Shown here: positions 1 through 6,176 of the stretch, piece by piece
How positions within the stretch are numbered: the stretch's first letter is position 1
Layout: every line of letters begins with the position of its first letter
Assembly (NCBI GenBank): GCA_023399035.1
Contig: JAEWQX010000184.1
Span: 1 to 9,344, forward strand
DNA: 9,344 bases
Direction: 5' to 3'
Origin: Bacillota bacterium
GTDB taxonomy: Bacteria; Bacillota; Clostridia; Clostridiales; Clostridiaceae
Translations under genes and position numbers: made by a program
Notes under the pieces: generated by a model
What the model was told of the DNA's origin: nothing
Databases searched by the model: none
What the model saw: the letters and a program-made list of their open reading frames with translations, nothing else

Positions 1-1429
1 TGCAGATTTCAACACATGCAGAAGTATTATGGAAGAAGCAATAGTTAAAGCAAAAGAAGAATGTGGAGCAGTATATAGAAATATAAAATTCTTTAACATG
101 GATCATATAGACTTTTTCATGGATGAAGTAAAATGGATAAAGGAATGCTGCTTTACAAAAGAGCATGATTATTTAAATGCAGACAGAAGCAGCAGGCTTA
201 ATGCTTTATATGGAAAAGAAGAAAAAGCAGTAAAGATGAGAAAGAATTCAAAAGCAAGGGAATGTGTCCTTAATGTTATGAAGGAATATAACAGAATTTT
301 AAGGGAAAAGAATTTTGTTGATTTTGAAGATGCAGCATCTTATGCAGCTGAGGAGTGCAGAAATGATTTATCACAAAGATATACTCACATTATTGTAGAT
401 GAGGCAGAAAAGTTCAGCAGAATTGAGCTTGAAATAATGGATATCCTCTACAATAAAAAAGCAAATTCAAGCATGACTTTTGTAGTTGACAGCGATAATC
501 TTCAAAATTCATCTGGATGGATAAATAAAAAAAGAAAATTTTCATCACTTGGATATAATGTTAAGGGAAAGACTATAACGCTGAAGGAAAAATTATGCAC
601 ATGTGCTGCCAGTGATTCAGAAAAAGAACAGGAAGCTTCAAAGAAGATATGTGCTAAGAAAAAGGGCAGATCATATAAGAAAAATAAAAGGAATACTGGA
701 AGGGATGAAATGCAGTATCCTTACAGCCTTCTTACTTTAGATTTATTTAGTCTTGAAGAGGAAAGCTATAATTCACATGATGAACTTTATAATGAAAGCA
801 GTACAAGAAAAACATGTGATAAAAATGATGATATATATGGAAATTCATATAATAAGAAAACAGCATCTGAAGAGTTAAATATAAATACAAATAATAATGC
901 AGATGGTGATAGGGCGATGGAATTTGAAACTGTAAAATATATAGACCTTAATAGAAATTTATGCCATGAATTTATAAGCGATTTTTATGAATCTGGGGAA
1001 GTATACACATCAGATGATAATTTTAAGAATAAGGTTGAGGATTTGGTAAATGTACCTGTATTCAGTGAAATTGCAGCAGGAAGCCCTATACTTATGAATG
1101 ATGAAGTTGAATACAGATGTAATATTCCAAAGTCATGGGTGAGAAGCAGCAAGGACTTATTTATACTAAAGATCAAGGGTGACTCCATGGTAAACAAAAA
1201 CATAAATGATGGCGACCACGTTATTATAAACAAGGGGAGATATCCTTCAGCCAATGATGTTGTTGCAGTGGAAATCGAAGGAGAAGCAACATTAAAGACT
1301 TTCAAGACAAAAGGAAAGCAAATCATATTAAAGCCTGAAAATGACAAGTATGATCCAATAATCCTTAACGGTGATCAGGAATGCAGTATTCTTGGAGTTG
1401 CTGTGGGGATATTGAAAAATTTAGCCTAG
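1..1429 (+). CDS. Degenerate UvrD-like helicase fused to LexA-like S24 peptidase domain (5' partial)
   Basis: The frame is open from the left edge, and the first ATG (29) has no ribosome binding site, so the N-terminus, including any Walker A motif, lies outside. Residues are counted from that ATG. The pattern NFVDFED (95-101) followed by HIIVDEAE (120-127) matches the approach to, and motif II of, SF1 UvrD/Rep helicases. FVVDSD (151-156) sits where motif III (GDxxQ) belongs and ITLKEKL (183-189) where the NYR motif belongs; both are eroded. No motif V or VI follows. Instead there is a Lys- then Asn/Asp/Ser-rich linker (about 190-340). Residues 342-466 form a complete S24/LexA C-terminal domain with an Ala350-Gly351 cleavage site, Ser386 in GDSM and Lys423 in TLKTF. 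In this family that dyad performs RecA-stimulated self-cleavage. No LexA HTH is visible. I infer a damage-responsive regulator or pseudo-helicase rather than an active helicase. The S24 call is firm; the helicase ancestry is probable. Confidence 0.85.
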   Translation, partial: ADFNTCRSIMEEAIVKAKEECGAVYRNIKFFNMDHIDFFMDEVKWIKECCFTKEHDYLNADRSSRLNALYGKEEKAVKMRKNSKARECVLNVMKEYNRILREKNFVDFEDAASYAAEECRNDLSQRYTHIIVDEAEKFSRIELEIMDILYNKKANSSMTFVVDSDNLQNSSGWINKKRKFSSLGYNVKGKTITLKEKLCTCAASDSEKEQEASKKICAKKKGRSYKKNKRNTGRDEMQYPYSLLTLDLFSLEEESYNSHDELYNESSTRKTCDKNDDIYGNSYNKKTASEELNINTNNNADGDRAMEFETVKYIDLNRNLCHEFISDFYESGEVYTSDDNFKNKVEDLVNVPVFSEIAAGSPILMNDEVEYRCNIPKSWVRSSKDLFILKIKGDSMVNKNINDGDHVIINKGRYPSANDVVAVEIEGEATLKTFKTKGKQIILKPENDKYDPIILNGDQECSILGVAVGILKNLA

Positions 1430-1531
1430 TTTACATGAAAATGTTATGGAATTCGCTTTAGACATAAAAATACATAATATGATTATCAGATAATTTGAGA
1501 TAGTGGAACTTTGTGTAATATTTAACAAAAT

Positions 1532-1550
1532 AAATGCTCCTTGAGCAGTT
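1532..1550. promoter_or_regulatory. Palindrome next to a TATAAT box upstream of the 180-aa gene
   Basis: TGCTC-CTT-GAGCA (1535-1547) is a perfect 5-bp inverted repeat, extendable to 8 bp with one mismatch (1532-1550). It sits directly before a consensus -10 hexamer TATAAT (1552-1557). No acceptable -35 hexamer lies 16-18 bases upstream, so the palindrome occupies the -35 to -10 space. This fits either an activator or repressor site, or chance in AT-rich DNA. A transcript from here would have a leader of about 50 bases before the gene at 1615. Confidence 0.3.
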
Positions 1551-1614
1551 ATATAATATTGATTATTGTAATATATTGATATTAGGAAATATTGTAAAGG
1601 GAATGTGATTTTGG

Positions 1615-2157
1615 ATGGGACAAAATATTATCTACAATGATGATGGTTTGAGTTATGATGAGGTATGCGATAAATTCAGCTATGTGAGAGATGATTGCAT
1701 CATGGATGAAGATTTTACTGAAAGCATGGAAGAAAATGCATCATATATATCCCAGTACACAAGGGAAGAAATTGAAACTATGTTAAAGAACTGCATTGGA
1801 AACATGGTTGATGAGCTTAAAAGAAGCGTGAAAAAAGAAGATAAGGGCATTGAGGGAATCTATAATACAAAGATAAATTCCTGGAATGAAACTCTTGCAC
1901 GCATGAGTATACATGGAAATCTCATTGAGCTTAAGCTTACAAATGACTTTATTACTGATTCAAATGATGACATTCACTATGTTTATATAACTTTGTACAG
2001 GAATGGAAAAGGAATGTTTACTGAGTGTATTGAATGCATTCGTGAGGAGTATGAGTTTACAGGTTCATCTTTTGTACCTATAAATGAAAATGAACTCTGC
2101 TTCAAGGCATTGAATAAAAAACAGTTCATAAACAGGATTTTAGATGAATTGAGATAG
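1615..2157 (+). CDS. Hypothetical acidic protein, 180 aa
   Basis: I do not recognise the family. The ATG at 1615 is the only good start: an in-frame TGA lies at 1606-1608, and AAAGGGA (1596-1602) is a ribosome binding site with rather long spacing (12 bases). The N-terminal half is strongly acidic, with Asp/Glu/Tyr-rich segments (residues 1-60) and a predicted helix around TREEIETMLKNCIGNMVDELK written in two parts, residues 49-60 and 61-69. The second half (about 85-180) looks like an alpha/beta fold, with strands near LIELKLTNDF and YVYITLYRN. There is no signal peptide, membrane segment or cysteine pair typical of a zinc site. Codon use matches the neighbours and a terminator hairpin follows at 2226, so it appears to be a single-gene transcription unit. 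It is probably cytoplasmic. Confidence 0.8.
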   Translation: MGQNIIYNDDGLSYDEVCDKFSYVRDDCIMDEDFTESMEENASYISQYTREEIETMLKNCIGNMVDELKRSVKKEDKGIEGIYNTKINSWNETLARMSIHGNLIELKLTNDFITDSNDDIHYVYITLYRNGKGMFTECIECIREEYEFTGSSFVPINENELCFKALNKKQFINRILDELR

Positions 2158-2225
2158 GTATATTAAGAAATGCTTATTGATTTCATTAAATTATAGAATT
2201 AAAGAAAAATGATTTAAGATAATAT

Positions 2226-2264
2226 ATGCCTGAGTTGTAAAATTTTTATATGCTCAGGCATTTT
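2226..2264 (+). terminator. Hairpin terminator after the 180-aa gene
   Basis: ATGCCTGAG (2226-2234) and CTCAGGCAT (2253-2261) form a perfect 9-bp stem with an 18-base AT-rich loop, followed by a short T run (2261-2264). It lies about 70 bases after the stop at 2157. The T tract is short, so termination may be incomplete. Confidence 0.65.
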
Positions 2265-2368
2265 CATTGCAGATTATAAAGTTATATACTGGAATTACGA
2301 TAGAGTAAGTGAAAATATATTATAAGAATAAAGATTTATTTATTATTTTATTTTGAATAAATGCAAGA

Positions 2369-2398
2369 TTGACATGGAAATAACGAAAAAACTATAAT
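2369..2398 (+). promoter_or_regulatory. Sigma-A promoter for the DUF4236-like gene
   Basis: Perfect hexamers TTGACA (2369-2374) and TATAAT (2393-2398) are separated by 18 bases. Transcription should start near 2405, giving a leader of about 100 bases. This is the clearest promoter in the window, and the gene it serves is therefore likely well expressed. Confidence 0.75.
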
Positions 2399-2508
2399 AT
2401 ATGTATTAAAATTTACTATTTATAACTGCTATGGGATAATGGCATTTAATGTTGAAATAAAAATTATTATAGAAAAATTAGTATGTTTATTATAACAGAG
2501 GTGAGAAA

Positions 2509-3480
2509 ATGGGGTTAAGTGTTAAAAGAAGTGCAATAATATCCTTGGAAAGCAGAATGGAGCTGGATAAAAAAGGCGTTGGCGTAAATCTTCAGGGAAA
2601 AAGATTAAGCGAGCTTTTGAAAGAACTTAAAAAAGGCAAAAACAACAGTGCTGAGGCTGAAAAAATAGAAAATAATAATGATGGAAAAATATCTTTAGAA
2701 GAAATGAGAAGCTTTAACAAGAAGTACTGCAGTGAAATATCATGGCAGGCTGTAAACAGCATGAAGCCTCCTTATGATATGAGCCAGGATGGACCAAACA
2801 AATCAAAGGCAGTGAAGATATATGAAAATTATGAACCAGGATTGTTTGAAAAGATATTTAAGTTCCTGGAAGAAAGGAAAAAGGAAAAGCTTTTAAAGAA
2901 CATTGGAGAAGCAGAAAAGAAGGATAAGGCTCTCTCCAGCAATTATGAGATACTTCATGAATTAAGTGAAAACATCATAAATGGAAATCTGGATGCTTAT
3001 TTTCAAGTCATAGATGAAATGAGACCTTTTGACAGGCTTTTGAAATATGGAAGTGAAATTGAAATTGGGACAAATGATCCATCTTCAATGGAAGTAGAAT
3101 TTAAAGCAAATTCAGAAGATGTTATTCCAAAAAGCAGATTTGAAAAAGAAATGCTAAAAGATGACAGCGAAATAGAAATTACTTATTATGAAGTTGTAGA
3201 GGAATATGTGTGCAGCAGCATACTTTTAATTGCTAAAAATATTATGAATATTATTCCTGTAAATAAAGTTGTCGTACATGCTGTGGATAATGTGCTTGAT
3301 ATTGATAAGGGAATAAAGGATAATATAACAATATTGTCAATTGTATTTGACAGAGAAACATTGAGCAGACTTAACATGAACAGCATAAATTCAGTAGATG
3401 CCATTGATTACTTTATATGCAATATGAGACATCAGAAAACATCTGGATTTAAGAGCGTTGAAAGGATTACTCAGTATTAA
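2509..3480 (+). CDS. DUF4236-like protein with EF-hand-like loop and conserved C-terminal domain
   Basis: The ATG is set by GAGGTGA (2498-2504). The first 33 residues align without gaps to my recollection of the DUF4236 N-terminal domain: MG at 1-2, basic pair plus Ser (KRS, 6-8), Arg16, and KKGVGVNLQGK (21-31). A calcium-loop-like stretch follows at 54-65 (ENNNDGKISLEE, with Gly59, Ile61 and Glu65 in EF-hand positions 6, 8 and 12), although position 1 is Glu instead of Asp. Residues 110-150 are charged and helical. Residues about 145-320 form a second domain with a long helix (228-249), strand KVVVHAVD (253-260), strand ITILSIVFDRET (273-284) and a closing KTSGFKSVERI (310-320). I recall similar C-terminal blocks in some DUF4236 proteins, but this is unverified. 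No signal peptide or clear membrane span is present. The function is unknown. It has its own strong promoter. Confidence 0.8.
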   Translation: MGLSVKRSAIISLESRMELDKKGVGVNLQGKRLSELLKELKKGKNNSAEAEKIENNNDGKISLEEMRSFNKKYCSEISWQAVNSMKPPYDMSQDGPNKSKAVKIYENYEPGLFEKIFKFLEERKKEKLLKNIGEAEKKDKALSSNYEILHELSENIINGNLDAYFQVIDEMRPFDRLLKYGSEIEIGTNDPSSMEVEFKANSEDVIPKSRFEKEMLKDDSEIEITYYEVVEEYVCSSILLIAKNIMNIIPVNKVVVHAVDNVLDIDKGIKDNITILSIVFDRETLSRLNMNSINSVDAIDYFICNMRHQKTSGFKSVERITQY

Positions 3481-3487
3481 TTATTAT
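3458..3487 (+). promoter_or_regulatory. Candidate promoter of the toxin-antitoxin pair
   Basis: TTGAAA (3458-3463) and TATTAT (3482-3487) each differ from consensus by one base and are 18 bases apart. The -35 lies inside the end of the preceding gene and the -10 just after its stop codon. Transcription from about 3494 would give a leader near 83 bases. Read-through from the gene at 2509 is an alternative, since no terminator separates them. Confidence 0.4.
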
Positions 3488-3562
3488 AGATTGGCAGACT
3501 TTCTTAAAATAAGGATGCAAAGCTGTTTGAAAAGATCTCAAAATAGTTCAGTATTAAATTAT
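3471..3562. repeat. Direct repeat bracketing the toxin-antitoxin leader
   Basis: TCAGTATTAATTAT (3471-3484) recurs as TCAGTATTAAATTAT (3548-3562), differing by one inserted base, with copies 77 bases apart. The first copy covers the stop of the upstream gene and most of the candidate -10. The second abuts the GAGGTGG ribosome binding site of the toxin. The placement suits operators for an autoregulating antitoxin, but the AT-rich base composition makes chance a real alternative. Confidence 0.4.
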
Positions 3563-3569
3563 GAGGTGG
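3563..3569 (+). promoter_or_regulatory. Ribosome binding site that sets a TTG start
   Basis: GAGGTGG lies 7 bases before TTG at 3577. No ATG is in frame at a suitable distance, so this site decides the unusual start of the toxin gene. Confidence 0.75.
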
Positions 3570-3576
3570 CGGAAAT

Positions 3577-3978
3577 TTGATATTAAAAAATTATACTAAA
3601 GAAATTATTACAAATTTAATAAACATAATCAAGAAGTGCGTAATGGATGACAGAGTTACAGTTTCTCTTGAAGGAAGCAGGGTAGAAAATATGCAGTTCA
3701 TTGAGGAATATAATATAAATGAAGAAAAGATTGTGGACATGCTTACTGGACTTACAGAAGCAGATTTCTGCTATGGACTTAAAAACATGCAGAATGGAAA
3801 CGTATGTAACGATCTTTATGTATTTTGTCCTGTGAGGGAGCTTTATAATATAAAAGGTGAAAAGGAAAGCGTGGATGTATATATGAGGTTTAATATAATT
3901 GAAACTGGTGGAGGAAAATACAGAGCACTTGTTTCACTTCATAAGAGAAACAAGCCTATAACATACTTGTTCAGTTAA
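3577..3978 (+). CDS. MqsR-like toxin (probable mRNA interferase)
   Basis: The gene encodes 133 aa from a TTG codon. Residues 58-81 line up without gaps against E. coli MqsR (recalled sequence): GLTEADF against GLSESDF, and NDLY against QDVY at the same distance. Further on, VYMRF (101-105) matches VYLKI, and VSLHK (119-123) matches the VSFK end of MqsR. The key MqsR tyrosine and last lysine have counterparts (Tyr102, Lys123). The MqsR lysine after the GLSESDF block is replaced by Tyr66, with Lys69 close by, and the catalytic-region Gln becomes Asn78. MqsR cleaves mRNA at GCU/GCA sites and has a RelE/YoeB-type fold. The gene precedes an MqsA-like antitoxin, the same order as in mqsRA. An N-terminal extension of about 25 residues (a helix, 6-23) is longer than in E. 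coli MqsR. TTG initiation may keep output low. Family membership is likely but distant; activity is inferred. Confidence 0.7.
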   Translation: MILKNYTKEIITNLINIIKKCVMDDRVTVSLEGSRVENMQFIEEYNINEEKIVDMLTGLTEADFCYGLKNMQNGNVCNDLYVFCPVRELYNIKGEKESVDVYMRFNIIETGGGKYRALVSLHKRNKPITYLFS

Positions 3979-4070
3979 TAGTTGACAATTGATAGTTAAA
4001 AGTTTTGGTATACATTAAAAGATGTGATAAAGAAATATGGATGATTATTGATGTAAAAATTTAAGTAAAG
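3976..4070. other. Gap between toxin and antitoxin with short imperfect repeats
   Basis: The spacer is longer than usual for a toxin-antitoxin pair. It begins with ATAGTTGACAATTG (3978-3991) followed by ATAGTT again, an imperfect tandem unit of the type seen between clostridial genes. TTGACA (3982-3987) is present, but the nearest -10-like hexamer, TATACA (4009-4014), is 21 bases away. An internal promoter is therefore weak at best. Confidence 0.3.
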
Positions 4071-4082
4071 ATGAGCTGCAGA

Positions 4083-4089
4083 AAGGAAG
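4083..4089 (+). promoter_or_regulatory. Ribosome binding site that decides the antitoxin start
   Basis: AAGGAAG lies 8 bases before ATG 4098. The upstream in-frame ATG at 4071 has only a weak purine run in front, so 4098 is preferred. Confidence 0.65.
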
Positions 4090-4097
4090 ACATAGGA

Positions 4098-5117
4098 ATG
4101 AAGCAACACGCATTTTGTGAATACTGTATGAAGGAACAGCCATATACAGTAAATGAATTAAATAAGACATCAAGTTTAAATGAAGAGGAAATTTCTTATG
4201 AGGGAAAAGAAGCCTGCTGTAATGAGTGCGGCAATGAGATATTTGTAAATGATGTGTGCAGGGAAAACTTACAATCACTATATTGTGAGTACAGAAGAAA
4301 GCATAATCTTATTGATACTGATAAAATACAGCGCATACTTAAGAAATATAATATAAGTGAAGAATCATTATCACTTGTTTTAGGATTTTCAAAGGAAACT
4401 GTTTCAAGATATATAAAAGGCGATATGATATCTTCACATGACTCTGCCATCCTCAAGAAGATATATGACAACAGCCATTATTATTCTATTATGCTGGAGA
4501 CAAACAAGGAAAGAATAAAACCATATGAATACTGCAGGAGCAGAAAAGCAGTAAGGTTTATGAATACATCTGGAAATGTGGAAAAGAAAATTGATGGAGT
4601 AATAAAATATATACTTTCAAGATGCGATGATGTGACTCCCCTTATGATACAAAAGCTGCTATATTATGTACAGTCCTTTTATTATGTGTTTACAGAACAT
4701 TTCTTATTTGAAGAGGACCTTCAGGCAGGAGACAGAGGTCCTGAATTTGAAAGTGTAATGGAAAGATACAGAATCTATGGATTTGACAGCGTAAATAATG
4801 AAATAATGAGTAATGAAAACCTCAATCTTGAAGATATTGAAAAAAATGTTGCTGAAGCAGTATTGAAATTTTATGGATGCTACAGCGGAAAGATACTTGA
4901 TAAGATGGTTCAAAATGAATCGCCATGGATACTTACAAGAAAGCAGATGCTTCAGTCTGGCAGAATGGAAATTGAATTATCACCTGAAGAAAGCAGAATT
5001 ATAAACAAAGAGCTTATACTCGCTTATTTTATGGGAGTAAAAGATAAATACAGCATGATAAGTGTTTTAGATATGGAAAAGTACAGCAGGGATGTCTTTG
5101 AAAAAATATCATTTTAG
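4098..5117 (+). CDS. Antitoxin: MqsA-like zinc finger, HTH and Panacea/SocA (DUF4065) domain
   Basis: Start 4098 (339 aa) is preferred over 4071 (348 aa), because it has AAGGAAG at good spacing and MqsA-type proteins begin shortly before the first CxxC. Residues 7-10 (CEYC) and 41-44 (CNEC) form the expected four-cysteine zinc site. YCEYRRKHNLI (62-72) and residues 76-109, with LGFSKETVSRYIKG (95-108), form an XRE-type HTH for DNA binding. Residues about 162-285 fit the Panacea domain (DUF4065, GepA/SocA): MIQKLLYYVQSF (183-194), a short FEEDLQAGDRGP stretch (204-215), Tyr224, an acidic helix, and NESPW (273-277) where the family has its His/Glu-Pro-Trp site. Panacea domains neutralise varied toxins or act as proteolytic adaptors; MqsA-type heads bind DNA and autorepress. 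The gene follows an MqsR-like toxin 119 bases away in the same direction. I infer that the protein neutralises that toxin and represses the pair. Confidence 0.85.
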   Translation: MKQHAFCEYCMKEQPYTVNELNKTSSLNEEEISYEGKEACCNECGNEIFVNDVCRENLQSLYCEYRRKHNLIDTDKIQRILKKYNISEESLSLVLGFSKETVSRYIKGDMISSHDSAILKKIYDNSHYYSIMLETNKERIKPYEYCRSRKAVRFMNTSGNVEKKIDGVIKYILSRCDDVTPLMIQKLLYYVQSFYYVFTEHFLFEEDLQAGDRGPEFESVMERYRIYGFDSVNNEIMSNENLNLEDIEKNVAEAVLKFYGCYSGKILDKMVQNESPWILTRKQMLQSGRMEIELSPEESRIINKELILAYFMGVKDKYSMISVLDMEKYSRDVFEKISF

Positions 5118-5232
5118 ATATATTAGTATTCCTTAGTTGAAATATATTATTATTTTTGAAAAGATATTTTAAGGAAAAAATGATTTATGTACTGAATATA
5201 CTAGTAATAGAATAATTTTTAGGAGTAAAAAT

Positions 5233-6027
5233 ATGAATATGGATTTTCATGTTCATGGAATCCTGAGCAAAAAGCTGAATTTCAATGGCGATTTGTTTCT
5301 TCAGGGGATTGAATTTGCCAAAAACAATATGCTTGATGGATTTGTGCTTTGTGAGCATTTTAATGCAGTGGATATAGACTCATCTTTTTCATTTCTTGAA
5401 GATAATTTTATATATGAAAATGACAGATATGATGTAAATGGATTTTACGTGTATACAGGCATGGAGGTTGATATAAGATATGGCGGACATGTTATTGTAT
5501 GTGGAAACAGAGAGAAAATTTACAAGATAAAAGACAGGCTTAAAAGCTACAGAAAGAAAGGGGATTTTATTCATTTTGAGGAACTCCTTGATATGGCAGA
5601 GGAAAATGAATGTATAACTATAGGAAGCCATCCATACAGGGAAAATCACAAGCTTTACCTTCAAAGTGATAAGAGCCTTAGACGTCTTGATGCACTTGAC
5701 TTAAACAGTAAGGACATATATAAGCGGGGACTTAAAAATGTTGAAAAGGAAGTGGCGGATTTAGGCGAAAAGCTTAATATTCCATATATTACAGGAAGCG
5801 ACAGCCATTATCCAATAATGCTTGGTTGTGTCAGGACATGCTTTGAGGAGGATTTTAAGAGCATAGGTGAACTTAAGGAAGCAATAAAAAATGAAAGATA
5901 TAAAAGGGAAATTGCACAGGACCTCAAGCTGAAAATCTACACTGCAAAGTCAGCAAAGAATTATATAAAGAAAAAGATAAAGGAAAATAAATTGAAGAAT
6001 ACAGGTACTGTTACTGCGCTTAAATAA
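5233..6027 (+). CDS. PHP-domain metal-dependent phosphoesterase
   Basis: ATG 5233 follows AGGAG (5221-5225) by 7 bases. The metal-site motifs of the PHP family appear in order: FHVHG (5-9, His6 and His8), CEH (40-42, Glu41 and His42), GMEVD (76-80, Glu78), GGHVIV (84-89, His86), GSHPYR (131-136, His133) and GSDSHYP (188-194, Asp190 and His192). PHP proteins are TIM-barrel-like, usually bind three metal ions and hydrolyse phosphoesters. Relatives include histidinol-phosphatase, the 5'-3' exonuclease/nucleoside phosphatase TrpH (YciV), and the DNA polymerase III/PolX exonuclease domains. At 264 aa it is a stand-alone enzyme with no extra domain apart from a Lys-rich tail (about 230-264), which might contact nucleic acid. 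The substrate cannot be read from the sequence, and the neighbours give no pathway. The family call is firm. No clear promoter was found in the 115-bp gap before it; a TATACT (5197-5202) lacks a -35. Confidence 0.93.
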   Translation: MNMDFHVHGILSKKLNFNGDLFLQGIEFAKNNMLDGFVLCEHFNAVDIDSSFSFLEDNFIYENDRYDVNGFYVYTGMEVDIRYGGHVIVCGNREKIYKIKDRLKSYRKKGDFIHFEELLDMAEENECITIGSHPYRENHKLYLQSDKSLRRLDALDLNSKDIYKRGLKNVEKEVADLGEKLNIPYITGSDSHYPIMLGCVRTCFEEDFKSIGELKEAIKNERYKREIAQDLKLKIYTAKSAKNYIKKKIKENKLKNTGTVTALK

Positions 6028-6088
6028 TAGTATAAAAAACAGTCTCTTTTTATCACAGGGAGAATAAAATATCATATATAAGTGGAAA

Positions 6089-6176
6089 TTTGAAATTAAG
6101 CTTTTCTTTATGGGAGTCATGAAAAATTCATATTGAAAATATAAGATTTCAAACTTTCAGCTTCCATGTGATGACT
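6089..6176 (+). other. Intergenic stretch with competing short inverted repeats
   Basis: Within the 214-bp gap between the PHP and hydrolase genes, ATTTCAAA (6146-6153) can pair with TTTGAAAT (6089-6096) or, locally, with TTGAAA (6133-6138). AGTCAT (6115-6120) can pair with ATGACT (6171-6176), and ATGAA-AAA-TTCAT (6119-6131) is a small hairpin. Several of these exclude each other. All are AT-rich and weak; the stretch matches no riboswitch that I know. No confident promoter was found in the gap. Confidence 0.25.

Larger units (their letters stand above)
2158..2508. other. 351-bp intergenic region with terminator and promoter
   Basis: No open frame with a credible ribosome binding site is present on either strand. 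The left part holds the hairpin terminator of the upstream gene (2226-2264). The middle (2265-2365) is plain AT-rich DNA with only weak all-AT pairings, such as ATTTATT (2334-2340) with AATAAAT (2356-2362). The right part holds a near-consensus promoter (2369-2398) and a leader of roughly 100 bases to the gene at 2509. I see no known riboswitch in that leader. Confidence 0.7.

Noticed and set aside
985..1347. 120-codon open frame on the - strand, and similar - strand frames elsewhere
   Set aside because: They lie opposite well-supported + strand genes, lack ribosome binding sites, and their products look like antisense of AT-rich coding DNA (rich in Ser, Leu, Ile and Phe).
1481..1495. ATTAT-CAG-ATAAT hairpin after the helicase-S24 gene as terminator
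   Set aside because: The stem has five A-T pairs and no T tract, within chance for this base composition.
3982..4014. TTGACA followed by TATACA between toxin and antitoxin as an internal promoter
   Set aside because: The spacer is 21 bases, too long for sigma-A. TTGATA (3989-3994) gives only 14.
4071..4097. Use of ATG 4071 as antitoxin start
   Set aside because: It has a weak ribosome binding site and adds nine residues before the usual MqsA-type N-terminus; ATG 4098 has AAGGAAG at 8 bases.
6040..6065. TCTCTT/GGGAGA pairing after the PHP gene as terminator
   Set aside because: It relies on two G-U pairs, has a 9-base loop and no T run on the + strand, and no - strand gene would need it.
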